64,000 nt of DNA. It comes from Chaenocephalus aceratus (taxonomy: Eukaryota > Chordata > Actinopteri > Perciformes > Channichthyidae). The notes under the pieces are model-generated. The model did no database searches and was not told where the DNA came from. It worked only from the letters and a program-made list of their open reading frames with translations. Shown piece after piece: positions 13,639-26,319 of the stretch. The translations under genes were made by a program, and so were the position numbers. The stretch covers positions 16,760,736 to 16,824,735 of the forward strand of contig CM043790.1 of NCBI GenBank assembly GCA_023974075.1. The letters are read 5' to 3'. Every line of letters begins with the position of its first letter. Positions within the stretch are counted from its first letter, which is position 1.

Positions 13639-16357
13639 CAGAGCCGTATAATAGAAGAGTTACGACATCTCCGTTCACTCCAATGGACCACTTTTTTACA
13701 GCAATGGCGGATCGTGGAGCCTCTCAATCGTTCCCCGGAAGTTAGCGCCAAGGCTAGCAGAGCTGTGGAGTTGCAGCATAATAGACCGTTCGTGACGGAC
13801 TTTTAAAGGTAAGAAGAAGTTTAAAGATTTATATTGCGGATATTATCAGTACATCTTATTCAAATTAACATGTGTATTAAAGGATGTCAGTGGATTATCC
13901 CTAAATTAGTAGATTTAGGGAACGTTTACAGATAACAGATCAAGCTAGGATACCGAAGCAAGTTAGCAACACACGTTGAACAGCCTTTCAATTATAAATT
14001 CCGTTCTCTTAATGTCATTTCGTCCAACGTTGTTGAATTATAGAAGAGGGTTTTCTAAACGGGATTGTATGCGGGGGTGGAGGGAGTTAAATATTAGATA
14101 AATATAACTTTGGTGCGTGTAAGAGTGAGTGTTTTTAGCAGAGCCATATTGTGTCCTTGTGATTATGTTGATTATTACCTGTCTGTATTGATGGCAAAGG
14201 GAGAGGGACTTAAGTGAGAGTGAAAACACAAGGTAAGTTTAATACTACTGTTTTATATAAGTAAGCATACTAAACATGTATTCTATCACTGTATTATATA
14301 AGTAATCTTGTTAGTAACCTACTGTATGGCAGGTGGAGGGACAGTGATGTTACAGGTGGAGGAGCAAAACTGCAAGACTGCAAACTCACAAGACAGAGAA
14401 ATCAAAGTTTGTTCTCCAGAGAAGAGGTTGATTTCACTTCAATTTTTTCATATTTTCTAAAGATGTGGAAATGGCACAAAAAAAAACTTGAGAGCTGTAA
14501 CCAAGACAACTGTAACAACATGAGTAGAGAGCCACCAATGTTTTTCAAGTCCCTCTCTTACTCCATTTTGCCAACCCAAACTTCCAGGTACATGACGGGA
14601 CACCTTGCTTGTTTTTGTTGTTTGCGCTCCTCTGGCTGGGTGCTGGCAGGTGGAGGGCAGTGATCCCTTCCCTTCTTCCTTCAATCTTTGAGACTAATGT
14701 AAGTAGAAGACATGGCACTGTAAATGTTCGAACATTTAAAATATTATACCACTTAAAATAAGAAATATTACTTTTGTTAGTTCATACTTATTATACCTGT
14801 GTCACCTTTCACACTATCGCTGTGATCATGAGCTATGGGCTTTGTAGACACAGGGGCCCTTCTCTTTTTGACCACAGGGCGATGCACGAAGATGGTGGGA
14901 ATAGCCTCTGCTCTCAGCCTAGTCTTGCCCTTTTTTGTCTTGACAAACGAGTGACTTGAGGTTACTTCACACACAGAACAACTCAGTTTTGTCTGCCCAC
15001 ATACATATTCCATAGTGGTTGAATACACAGTATTAGGAAACACTTTATACTTACTGGACATGTTATACTCATTACATACTGTATATAAAATATGACCAAG
15101 AATGTGAGACAACTTTATAGAAATTCATATTACATCTGTTACTGATGCCATTTGTCATACTTTGTTAAACTCACAAATAATAAAGTTCCATAACTTCAGT
15201 TGGGAACAGAGACCACACCTTATCTCCCCAAGGCAATTTCCCATCCAACAGGTGTGCTGTGTGTGTATAACCCTTTCTCCTGTCTGTTACTCCCTCTTTC
15301 AGCACAAGAACCAGAGGGGGATTCAATGGAGCCTGAATACCTGCACTGAGACCCTCACCCTGCACCCTGAGTCTCAACTCTCAGTGTTTTTCAAGCCTTT
15401 CCCTGTTTTTGTATTTATTAAACAAAACAATAAGCTTTCCCAATGGTGTGGTTTTCGTTTTGTGAAAAAGTGCAAATGCAGTGTTTGTATATAAATCACA
15501 TATTTTTTTGCTGTTGGTCGTGACATTGCTCCTGCTTCCTCCGCTCTGTGTCAGTGGGGAAGCCGTACATTCGTACTCCTTTCTCTGAGCGATTGGAGCA
15601 TCCCCAGGCAGCACAGCAAACCATGGTGGCGACTAGGAGGCAGCACAGCAAACCAGGACAACACAGAGGAAAAGGCACAGACAAACTGCATGATATGCTA
15701 TTCAATGTTTATTGAATTCCATGTATTTGCAATGGATGTTCCTAAAACAACACATTTAACATCATCATCATCATCATCATCATGCTGCTGCTGCAAGTCC
15801 TTTGATAGTCACCTGTCGGTCTCCTGTCCTTTCTGAAAGCCATAAAGATGACATTAGTCATTTAGATAACTTGTGTCCTCAATTACCGTGGGATTACTGA
15901 AACTACCATGAATTTAAGAAAATGGTAGAAATTAATCTAATCTGAATTTTAAAGCATTACTTTCGATCCCCTCCCTCTAAATATATCAATAAACATTAGA
16001 AAGTGGTGCTCCTGACTACCATACAAGTTTAAGAAGATAATATTGGTTTGAAAGAATTCAAAGCTATAAATAAACAGCAACAGGCTCTTTAACCAAGGCA
16101 CTGTTAGTAACATGTAAACGAGTTGTTCACACTAATCCTAATATTATCACTTAATATTAGCAAATTCTATTTTATTTTTTAAAACATATTGATGTAAATA
16201 CACATATTACCAAAAATCGTAGTTCTATCTCCTGTTATCAATGCATTCACATTGCCCGCCATGAACTTCCGGGGAACGATCCTCGTTTACATGAACCACG
16301 TGACGATAACCGTTTTTTGGACTTCCGTTGTCGTAACTCTTCTATTATACGGCTCTG
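13639..16357 (+). mobile_element. P-type (THAP) DNA transposon, complete copy A
   Basis: A 2719-bp element has perfect 29-bp inverted ends (13639-13667 and 16329-16357, outermost CAGAGCCGTATAATAG) and a perfect 8-bp target duplication GTTCGACC at 13631-13638 and 16358-16365. It also carries a 17-bp subterminal inverted repeat (ATCGTTCCCCGGAAGTT at 13727-13743, inverse at 16264-16280) about 80-90 bp inside each end. About 30-bp ends, 8-bp duplications and subterminal inverted repeats are the P-element layout. A THAP-domain fragment lies inside on the minus strand. No catalytic transposase core is visible, so the copy is probably non-autonomous or decayed. Partial copies are at 48118-49634, 54278-56398 and 62712-63143. 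Confidence 0.8.
15496..15624 (-). pseudogene. THAP-domain fragment in P-type copy A (frameshifted)
   Basis: Reading from the ATG at 15624, the frame starts MVCCAAWGCSNRSEKG and reaches YGFPTDTERR. This has the Cys pair, the Asn and the FPxD..RR landmarks of a THAP zinc finger, the DNA-binding domain of P-element transposases. Relative to copies B and C, 20 bases are missing after the RR codons. This shifts the frame and removes the invariant Trp (present as KKWLAQVSR in B and C). The distal CxxH half cannot be read in frame in any copy. Confidence 0.65.
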
Positions 16358-17375
16358 GTTCGACCAATTTGCAGTAGTTAACATTCCAAACATTTTTAAC
16401 AGGGGCCATAATAGTGTAAATAATGTTTGTTTTGGCAGTTATAACTGAATGTAATGTTTTCTACTTTTTTCCATCTGGGAAGGCATTTGCCTTCATCAGA
16501 TGGAAAGTGTCTTGACCAACAACTTAAGTATTTCTTATAGCTATGCAGGGCATGCAAGCGAGCAAACACAAACAAGAACAAACAAACAAGTGAAATGAAG
16601 AATAAAATTGAAATTGTACAATATAATATTGTGGTGGTTCATCTTATAATTCAGTCTAGAGAATGCACCAGACAGCATCTAAGACCTGCAAAAATCAAAA
16701 TTTTCTAGGGGGGCGGAGGCCCCCCAAACCCTTCGTGCCATTTCGTCCGCATGCATTTTTCAGGGCCGGTTGGCCTAATCCAAAACATACGCGTTCTCGC
16801 TAAATGGTACTACGACGCGGGTTATCAAGTGGATCGCTCAAGCCAACCATGTCCTATCTAGTTAGGTGCGCGTTCACATGAAAGGGTGGTATTTGGAGCA
16901 TTCGACCAATCACAAACATGGACAAGCATACTGAGGGCGCAGCGTCATACTTCCTGAATGAAAAGTCAACTATATAATTAGACAAATATGAAGCTGTGCA
17001 GCGTCATCACAAACGGACGTCGCTTCACGTGACGCCCCGGAGGAAAGGACGTCCCATTGCTCTTAAAACTAATTTCCCTGCTTCTCGTGGTTTCCTTGCG
17101 TCTCTCCATGCTTCCCTGGTGGGAGGGACTAGACGCAGGGAAACGACCCAAGTGAGGGACGCAAGGAATCCATTTAACCGAAGTGAGAAGGACCCGAGGA
17201 GGTGACGCGAGGACAGAGGAGTCCTCAGGTATTAATTGGGATGTCCTCGTTCACTCCAACGTCACTCTTAAACGACGTCTGTTAATGATGACATGTGCAC
17301 AGCTGTATCTCATCGGGCTTAACTGAATAACCCCTTAGAACCGGCCCATTTGTTGTTAAATATTTATTTAAATGA
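16358..17375. other. Mixed repeat DNA, no gene recognised
   Basis: Includes a G/C-flanked palindromic phrase at about 16706-16727. Around 17085-17215 it shares the phrase GCAAGGAATCCATTTAACCG with 30262-30290, evidence of a dispersed repeat. Confidence 0.4.
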
Positions 17376-17836
17376 ATGAATCTTTCTCTTGTTAGTCAAG
17401 GAATGGACGAGATGGCAGCGGTCACGGACATTTGTCTCCGTGTCCAACGCTGCGCCGTGCAGGCCGGCAAGGTAATGGGGCTCATGGTGGTGCAGGAAAG
17501 AGCGAGATGGCTCAACCTCACCAACCTCCCAGACGGGGAAAAGGAGGATGTGCCGGATATGCCCATCGTTCCCGAGGGAATTTTCGGCTCCGCTCTCGCC
17601 TCCATGCAAAGAGGTGTGAGACGAAGAAGAAGGAGGACGAGGCACTCCACCTCTGCCTCCCTCGAAGGGTCCAGCCGCTGCTTTCGCAGCAGCAGTCCTT
17701 CGCCCAAGCTGCCTCGAACTCTGCTCGGTTTAAAGCACCGAAGACGCAGGTCGGTTTGGTGATTTTCGAGATAAGCTCGCCTGGCAATACGGGAGCTACA
17801 ATTTCCCACAGTGAGACATCGAACGGAGTGTTATGA
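17376..17836 (+). pseudogene. DIRS-like gag fragment (frameshifted)
   Basis: The frame from 17376 carries RARWLNLTNLPDGEKED and IVPEGIFGSALASMQ, which resembles the gag-like ORF of fish DIRS retrotransposons. The continuation, RCETKKKEDEALHLCLPR, lies in the +1 frame, placing a frameshift near 17613. A pair of inverted repeats follows directly and fits a DIRS-type terminus. No reverse transcriptase or tyrosine recombinase is present. Family assignment is from recalled motif similarity. Confidence 0.5.
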
Positions 17837-17841
17837 ATGAG

Positions 17842-18143
17842 AACTATAGGTTACTTGCGTGACCCCAGTTCCCAGAGTAACATGAAGTGAGATGTCTCAC
17901 CAGACGGCCCTCCTTGCTATGGTGAAGCGAGAAGAGGTGCTTATTTTGAATGACGCATGCGTTGTGGCGCAAGCTACTTATTGGGGGTGAATTCCCTGAC
18001 GCTGACGTCAAGATCACCAGCCAATCAGGATTGGCGTAATGAGATTGATGCTTATGTTTGCTCCACGATGAGGCGCATCCCATAGTGAGACATCTCACTT
18101 CATGTTACTCTGAGAACTGGGGTTACGTAAGTAACCTATAGTT
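17842..18143. repeat. Inverted repeat pair, likely DIRS-type terminus
   Basis: 58-bp arms at 17842-17899 and 18086-18143 are inverse copies with a few mismatches. They start AACTATAGGTTACTT and contain GTGAGATGTCTCA. The spacer is 186 bp. The right arm abuts the broken LINE. Confidence 0.65.
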
Positions 18144-18144
18144 T

Positions 18145-20330
18145 CCCTAACATGGCTTTGTATATGAAAATGTACCAGTGACTGAGCCTCCGTACAGTTA
18201 GTGAAAGCAAACCAGCCCTTGCATACAGGGTACAGTGATGGGTTAATGCTTTACAGTTTGTCACAAATCTCAGTGCACTGTGATACGCAGCATCTAACTT
18301 GACCAGGCAATTGGCAGGTGCATTCATATAGACCAGATCCCCATAGTCCAGCACAGGTAAAAAGGTCACAGTGACTAGCCTTTTCCTGGCCTCAAGCGAG
18401 AAACAGGACTTGTTTCTGAAAAAGAACCCTAGACTAACCCTCAGTTTTTTTAGCAGGTTATTGACATGAAGTTTAAAAGAGAGACAATCATCAAGCCAGA
18501 TACCTAGGTATTTGTAACAGGTAACCACTTCAAGTTTTATTCCTTGCGTAGTTACAATATCTAAAACAGGCTCTGGTGTCTTTTTAGCTTTTGAAAAGAG
18601 CATTACCTTGGTTTTCTCAACATTTAAAAGAAGCTTTAATTCAGAGAGCTGAGTCTGAATAGTGTTAAAAACAGCCTGTAATTTAACACCAGCCTCCTTA
18701 ATGGAGGGACCTGCACAGTACATCACGGTATCATCCGCATAAAAATGTAAAGTAGCTTCATCCACATTTTCACCTAAACTGTTGATGTAGATGGAGAATA
18801 AAAGTGGACCTAAAACAGAACATTAGAAATGTTTAACCACTCAGAAGACAGCCCATCAAAATGAACACATTGGGACCTTTCAGAGAGGTAGTTTACAAAC
18901 CACCCCACTGCATGGCTGGACATGCCTATACTGGCTAGCCTCTGCTTTAAGATGAGATGATCAACGGTGTCAAACGCTTTTGAAAGGTCAATAAATAGAG
19001 CTGCACAACTCTGCTTATTATCTCAAATACTCGCCACATCATTCACCACTTTCATCGTGGCAGTGATGGTGCTGTGTTGCTTTCTGAAGCCTGACTGATG
19101 TTTAGACAGGATGTCATTTGTACATAAAAACACTTTTACCTGTTCACTCACTAGGCGTTCAAGAACCTTAGCTAGAACTGACAACTTAGAGATTAGCCTA
19201 TAGTTATTTAATAAAGTGGCCACCCCTCCTTTTAGCAAAGGCAGGACATACGCTGACTTCCACAATTTTGGAATTGTGTTAGTGCTGAGGGAGAGGTTAA
19301 AAAGAGTAGTAAGAGGTGGAGCAATAAAATCTGCAGCTATCTTTAAAAAGAAAGGTTCTACGTTGTCCGGGCCAGCCGGTTTCCTAGGATCTAACTTGGT
19401 TAAAGCTTCACGAACAACATCAACAGTAAAAGGGGTAAAACTAAAATGATTTTCCAACACACATTTTTCAGAGTCACAGACTGTGGTGTTCACAGAAGCA
19501 GAGTTAGTGACAGAATCAAATAGAGAACCACAGGACACAACATGCTCATTAAAGAAATTTAGCATAGTAGCCCTGTTCGATATAGTACCAGATGCTGTGG
19601 TAATGCACGGAGGTAGCTCATTACGGATATCGCTGGTGGATAACGATTTAATGGCTTTCCAAAATGTTCCAGGATTATTCAGATTCTTTGTAGTTACTGA
19701 CAGATAGTACTTTATGATTTAGCATTTTTGATTTGCGATGTGAAGCTATTCCTTAGCTGCCTAAAACGCAGCCATTCTACCTCTGAGCCTGATTTCCTAG
19801 CCTTTGCCCAGGCCTTGTTTCTCTCATGAAGGAGACTGGACATATTAGCAGAAAACCAAGGATTGTCTCGTCCCTTTACCCTAAATGTACGCAGGGGTGC
19901 ATGTCTATCAATGATCTCCATAAAACCAAGATAAAAATAAGACCATGTGGTTTCTACATCAGCACACAGATCGATTTTACCCCAATCAAAATCAAACAGA
20001 TCATGCACAAAACCCTGCTCCACAAAATGTTTTTTTTCTCTCTTAATGATAATGCGAGGTTTAACCTTTTGGACCTTAGTGTCCCTAATTGTGGCTACAA
20101 CACAGTGATCACTCAGATCATTTGCAAATACTCCCACAGATGAATATTTATGGGGAACATTAGTTAAAATGAGATCAATTAGGGAGGATTTATTAGGAGA
20201 CTTAATGTTAGGGCGAGTAGGACTGTCCACAATCTGAGTAACATTTAAAGAGATACAAAGGTTTTTAAAATCCTCTGACACTGCAGTTAACCAGTCCCAG
20301 TTAAAATCTCCAAGTAGCACTATTTCCTTC
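18145..20330 (-). pseudogene. LINE (L2/Rex1-like) endonuclease end plus reverse transcriptase
   Basis: This is the minus-strand LINE body in three frames. 20330-19712 has the APE endonuclease motifs LLGDFNWDWL and SDHCVV. 19565-19023 holds RT fingers with LTKLDPRKPAGPDNV and SGFRKQHST. 18765-18145 has the catalytic FYADDTVMY and the thumb. Breaks between frames (about 19700-19570 and 19020-18770) show decay. The 3' end of the ORF is absent: the DIRS-type arm begins at 18143. The 5' part of the same element is at 24767-25406, separated by 4.4 kb of inserted DNA. Confidence 0.8.
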
Positions 20331-23300
20331 CAACCCCAATGTAAAGTGAATGAGGCTCCTTTGTCGTGGTGCACACACGCATTTCTACAACGGCCCGCAG
20401 TGAGCTTTTATTCTATACAACGTTTTTAAAATCTACTATAAGCTTGTAGTAACTCACGGGAGGCTTCTTTTATTTTATTTGTATTCATAATAATTTTTAT
20501 TTTTCGTCAGAATGTAAAAATTACATTAGTTACGAATTTGTGTTCTCAAAAAACAGTGCATTGTGTGTAATGCAACTGTGATTTTTATTAAATTAGTTAG
20601 TTTTTAAGGAAGGCCAGAGCTTCAGCTGTGTCAAATAGATTGTTCCCTTCAGTTAACGTTATTTAAAAGATAATGATCATGTCCTCTGTATTGTATTACG
20701 AGCGTCCATTCCCATTGGATAACGGAGAATTTTACAACCCCGGAAGTATGTAGCCTATTCTCCTTACTGTCGATTGATTTTACAGTGATATCTGCACTAC
20801 TCATCGACTAAAAAACACCAAATTGTCCTTGTTAATTACACAACATTGATTGGTTTGAATTGTGTGCAATGCTTTTGTATTTTCCCCCTTCGATTCGGAG
20901 AAACAAATATTTTTTCGGAGTTTTAGGATGGCCGAAGACACTACACTACCCAGAATCCTCAGCTATCGTTTGGGACTACACCATGTGCTTAGCTTGACAA
21001 ACCCCGTGATCAGTCCTCAACCTCTGTGATTGGATGCGCGACGTTTACACAGAGCGTCCAAAAGGACTTTGAAATGGAATGAAACCCATCGACGGCACAC
21101 TATTCAAAACAGGAATCGAACGTGTCCTACCCCCTCCCCCCTTAGGTCACAGGCTCCTCCAACAGTGCTACGCAATAAAACAGATACACAGAAAAAATAG
21201 TGAAATAGTGCAATAAGAGTCTATATACAAGTGATTGGAATATGATATATTAGATAAATAATTTCTAAGTAGCAGCCAGATGAATGTTATTTCTAAGTTC
21301 AGGTGTTTAATAGTCTTCTGGCCGGTGGGATGAAGCTGTCTCTGTGTCTGGTGGTTTTAGTCCGGATGCTGCGGTACCGCCTGCCAGACTGCAGCAGACA
21401 GAACCGTTTGTGGCTGGGGTGATGGTGGTCTTTTATAATCCTGAGGGCTTTCTTTAAGGTTAACCTGGTATTTTTACTCCACTACATTTATTTTAGTTAC
21501 TTTACAGATTTGGATTAATGATGTGAAATATAAACAACCCTTAAATCAGACTTTAGTTACACCTGAATGAAATTCAGTGAAGGTGATTGTCAAGTGCCAA
21601 CAATCAGGCGAGATATTTGATAGTTGGTGCTTGAGAAGACTAAATATTTATCTGCAGATCCGTTTAAAGCATATTCATTACTCGTTATTCTCTAATAGTT
21701 AATTAAAGACTGTATATAATTGCTATTTTGCACATCCCTTTCAAGATTTCAAGATTTTCTAAGGTTTATTGACATATCATATACACAATAGCGTAGTTAT
21801 GCAATGAATGACAAACTTGGGTCACAGGTTCATCAACAGTGCATTACAAGACATCTATCAATGTGTGTATACTTCCACCATTACACTGTCGTATTCTGCA
21901 CATTTCTTTAAATAAAGCCTTATTAGTTAGCACATCCTCCTATCAGGCACTAAACTGTTTTACTCTAGTTATCATTTGAGTATCTTCTTGATATTTTCTA
22001 TTCTATATTTATATAATTGACCTTCTACTTTCCCACTATTTTGTATGTACTCTTAATATTTGAATGTTTTCATAAAATATAACACATTCAAAAGTGCGTT
22101 ACAAAAATGAAAGACATTAAGAAAAAGGCATTTTAAACAGTCATTAAAAAGCAACACAATCTTCCTGCATTGCAATTACTCTAAACGTGTAATAACGTGC
22201 TTTAACCAGTAGGTGGTTTGGGTTAAAAGCATAGGTTAAAAGGCTGTCAAGTTTACAGTGTTAACAAAATAAAATATACTGCTGTTTCCGGTTTAGTTTA
22301 CGACGAATATTATTTTGTTATTGTTTTGATATTTGTAACACAAAAGCGATGGAAAAAACCCATAGCAACCACAAAAAGATGGTCTTAACATGACCCAGTC
22401 GTCTAGTAGTTAATAAAAAACAATAATATCAAAACAAAATATTACTACTAACTTTATTGTGAAATAAAAACAGAACGGTAAAAGAATAGTTTCCGGTCTA
22501 TTCTGATGCCCGATTTCTGTAGATAAATAAAGAACTAAGACAGATGTGTAATATTTAATGCAGCCAAACCATTTATTACAATGTATTCATGTGATGACTA
22601 TCAAAGAGTACAGCAAGCACTGCTGAATAAAGTATGATTTTCTCTTTTACGAAACGTTTTTTTTCATATGGAATGCAGTTGGAGGTCAACCAATCAAAGA
22701 GCTTGAGGGCTGATCACGGGGTTCATGGTGTAGTCCCAAACGATAGCTGAGGATTCTGGGTAGTGTCGTGTCTTCTGCCGTCCAAAAACTCCGAAAAATA
22801 TTTGTTTCTCCGAATCGAAGGGGGAAAATACAAAAGCATTGCACACAATTCAAACCAATCAATGTTGTGTAATTAACAAGGACAATTTTGTGTTTTTTAG
22901 TCGATGAGTAGGGCAGATATCACTGTAAAATCAATCGACAGTAAGGAGAATAGGCTACTTACTTCCGGGTGTAAAATGCTCCGTTATCCAATGGGAATGG
23001 ACGCTCGTAATACAAGACATGATCATTATCTTTTAAATAACGTTAACTAAAGGGAACAATCTATTTGACACAGCTGAAGCTCTGGTCTTCCTTAAAAACA
23101 AACTAATTTAATAAAATTAACAGTTGCATTACACACAATGCACTGTTTTTTGAGAACACAAATTCGTAACTAATGTAATTTTTACATTCTGACGAAAAAT
23201 AAAAATAATTATGAATACAAATAAAATAAAAGAAGCCTCCCGTGAGTTACTACACGCTATAAAGTAGATTTAAAAAACGTTGTATAGAATAAAAGCTCAC

Positions 23301-23369
23301 TGCGGGCCGTTGTAGAAATGCGTGTGTGCACCACGACAAAGGAGCCTCATTCACTTTACATTGGGGTTG
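20331..23369. mobile_element. 3-kb element with 0.7-kb inverted arms, inserted in the LINE
   Basis: Arms at 20331-21036 and 22690-23369 are inverse copies over about 0.7 kb with scattered small differences. Both outer ends read CAACCCCAATGTAAAG. The element interrupts the LINE endonuclease domain between the SETWL and GDFN motifs. The 1.65-kb centre encodes nothing recognised; it contains a repeat fragment (about 21330-21460) and the first part of the repeat found at 23806-24240. No target duplication could be defined, so the superfamily is open (foldback-like). Confidence 0.6.
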
Positions 23370-23474
23370 TTTGCGTGGTGCCGACACGCAAATGTAACAA
23401 AGTTCGTGACTCCACCACGCATTGTGGTGTTAAGGAGTCGTGGTGGAGTCACGCATTCTGGTGAGATCAGGTTG

Positions 23475-23805
23475 TCCTGCAACAACACCACGCCGTTATC
23501 AAAGATGTTCTATTGAGAAGACGATCACTACGTGACAAAAGTTTTCAAAACCGTGGCTACTGTGTGCAATTTACTCCGTGCGAGTTGGCAGACTTTATTT
23601 TGCTTACTTTAACATCATCTTTCATGGTGGGGCTAAGCAATTTCTTGGTATGGGTGTAGCCTACCCCAGCCATACCCTGGCGCTGCCACTGGTGGCACGT
23701 ATGGGGCGGGCCATTCTGCACATGCGTTAAATGCGTTAAATATTTTAACGCAATTAATTCAAAAAATTAATTACCGCCGTTAACGCGATAATTTTGACAG
23801 CACTA
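23475..23805 (+). mobile_element. hAT copy 2, 3' fragment
   Basis: Matches the last 330 bp of the hAT at 1751-2793 and ends in the same TTTTGACAGCACTA. The 5' two thirds are missing. Confidence 0.8.
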
Positions 23806-24240
23806 ATTAATACCTTTAGTTACTTTACAGATGTGGATGAATGATGTGAAATCTAATCAAGTGTTGAATCAGACTTTAGTTCCACCTGTAGTAAATCCAC
23901 AAGCTACCCTGCAGTATACAAAGTCATTCAAACTAGCTGCACCTTTACCAGCTTTGAGAACACTTTCATGATTAATCATTATAAAACATATCATATATAT
24001 TATTCTGAAATGGACCAATCTGCACAACGACTACTTTTACTGTCGCTACTTTCACTATATTTGATGAGAATACTTTTCTACTTTTACTTGAGGAACATTT
24101 TGAATCAAGTACAAGATCTGAGTACTTCTACTTTTAATCAAGTACAAGATCTGAGTACTTCTACTTTTACTCTAGTACAAGATCTGAGTGCTTCTACCTT
24201 TACTCAAGTACAAGATCTATACTTATACCACCTCCGTTTA
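23806..24240 (+). repeat. Dispersed repeat with 33-bp tandem units
   Basis: Its start (TTAGTTACTTTACAGAT...) is shared with 21490-21560. At 24105-24218 about 3.5 copies of a 33-bp unit (CAAGTACAAGATCTGAGTAC then CTTCTACTTTTA) form an 11-residue repeat in one frame by chance. Confidence 0.6.
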
Positions 24241-24766
24241 TAGCCTATGAAAAACTATTAGAAAACTAAGGCTGAAGCTAACGTTAGCAGATAGTGACAA
24301 TGTATGCTAGCTAGCTAGCTCAACGATAATATTGCGACAGAAAAACTTTTCAGTGCACATCACGCTCTGCGCTCCGACAGGGAGCTCTGCTCTGAACACC
24401 TGAACGGCCCGTTCTAACAGCTGTTCACCAGCGGTCCAGTCTGTACCACAGTGACTCCGGACCGCACAGTTAATATTAACGAACGCACCCGTAGGTAATG
24501 TGGCTGCTGAAGCTAGACCATCATCGCGGAGCAGCAGAGCCGACAGGCAGGAAGACTCGAGCACACAGCTCGCGCTGCATTATAATATATAAAAAAAGAA
24601 CACCATGCGTGTCATGATGGCACATAACAGCTCGCGGCCGCAGATTACTCCGGGTCCGAGACCCCCCCCATACACCAAAAATAATTGTATTGCAGATCTA
24701 CATGAATCACACAAACGACCTATTTTGGATTCAAAACGGCGAATTTCGCCGAAAGGTGAGTGATTT
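24241..24766. other. Unclassified DNA between repeat and LINE 5' part
   Basis: A CTAG-rich phrase at 24307-24322. No gene was recognised. Confidence 0.35.
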
Positions 24767-25406
24767 TCATGCCTGCACCTTTATTAGGCCGGTCGGTACG
24801 ATACACATTAAAACATTTAAGGCAATGTCAGAGGCCAAAATAGATTTGTTTAGCCATGTTTCTGATAAAACAATGACGTCAGCGTCAGTCGAGCTCGCCC
24901 AGATACGGACAAAATCTAGTTTACCTAACAGACTGCGCACATTCAAGTGGATGAAACCCAACCCAGACCTAGCTTTAAAATCAGCAGGAGTAGCGATCTG
25001 ACTACTACTACTGGGCGGACCAGGGTTAGGTTGTACATTTGCTGACAGTAATAACAAAAACAAAAAACAGGCATCTTTTCCTCTTAAACGACACGCATAC
25101 ATTGTTATCTAATTTAGATAAATTAGAAGTCTGATGATTTGAGCTTAAGAAGCAGTCCTGAAGAACCATCATTGCAGGAAAACAAAAAAGACAAACATAT
25201 TTTGTCGAGCAGATTGTCTGTGACAAGGCAACCGGTAATTGTTTGAGCAACACATCCGAACCTTTGCAGGGGATGCCCACTGCGGGTGGCAGAACAGACC
25301 TGAATCCAGTAGACTTCTCAGAATGACTAGAGATCTTCTCATAGTCCAAAACAGTTAACAGGCACAGCAGAATCCCGATATGGGCCATTTCCCCAGACCA
25401 GCACAC
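24767..25406 (-). pseudogene. LINE 5' ORF: hydrophobic leader, 2A-like motif, endonuclease start
   Basis: The upstream part of the LINE continued at 20330-18145. The frame from 25406 starts near MAHIGILLCLLTVLDYEK. A frameshift near 25060-25100 moves it into a second frame with a hydrophobic stretch followed by SANVQPNPGP, whose NPGP matches the core of 2A-type ribosome-skipping peptides. After it come the first endonuclease motifs HLNVRSL and VLSETWL. LINE similarity is lost at about 24767. Whether the 2A-like motif is active cannot be told from sequence, because the canonical upstream D-V/I-E-x is not fully matched. Confidence 0.65.
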
Positions 25407-25751
25407 AGTATCCGCGATGTTCCTGGAGCAAAATCAGCACAGCAGCAAAAGACAGGCGAAAACAGCAGCGTGGAAGCGCTCCGGTGTTCCGGATTAACTG
25501 GTTCCCCGATCAACTGGTTGACAGATGTGGAGGCGTGGCCTTCGACTGAAATACACATTTCGATCGCTTCTTCTGTCGTTTACATACATCTTTTGGTATA
25601 TTTGGCTGGATAGGAAGACTTTGATGCACATTCAGTACCAGTGTGTGACGTGGTGGTTATGATGGCGATATCCGGACGCGAACAGCGACGACTACAAAAA
25701 GAAAAACGAGTTGACTGGGGATGTCTGTTCAAAACATTGCAAGCTCCAATA

Positions 25752-26172
25752 AATAATTTAAACCAGCTATTGTTGCCAGACTTATCACTGAATATCGTTC
25801 TTAATGTGATACCAAGTCCATCTGAGACCTGTGTACACCTTCAGACAGCCTCCAAGTGAAGCACAGTTTGAAAGCAGCGTGGAGAAGTCTTCAGCTGTGT
25901 TAAGCTGTGATCCGCTCGAATAAATCCTTAAAACCAGCTATTGTTGCCCGACTTATCACTGAATATCGTTCCTAATGTGATACCAAGTCCATCTGAGACA
26001 TGTGTACACCTTCAGACAGCCTCCCAGTGAAGCGTACGTTGTTTACTCAGAGTTTGAAAGCAGCGTGGAGAAGTTTTCAGCTGTGTTAAACTGTGATCCT
26101 CTCAGGTAAACTGTGATTCGCCCAGGGTCAACTGGGATCCACTCAGGGGAAAATGGGATCCGCCCAGGTTAA
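25752..26172 (-). repeat. Tandem monomers upstream of the LINE ORF
   Basis: Two imperfect copies of a unit of about 168 bp (from 25752 and 25919; the second carries about 18 extra bases). They are followed by three or four short units built on CTGTGATCCGCCCAGG. They lie 5' of the LINE reading frame and look like promoter monomers of its 5' UTR. Confidence 0.6.
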
Positions 26173-26319
26173 AGGTGTTTCGACTTCTATAAAAACGGCA
26201 TTCTGCAGCACTCATCCAGATAACATGTGACTGTTAACTCGTTTTGCAAAGATAGCAGCAGAAATGTCATTGCTGCATGTGCAGGGATATTAGACTTTAA
26301 AATGCTGATGGGCATGGTG

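Noticed and set aside
23968..24243. Frame with an 11-residue repeat
   Set aside because: Produced by a 33-bp tandem repeat inside a dispersed repeat.
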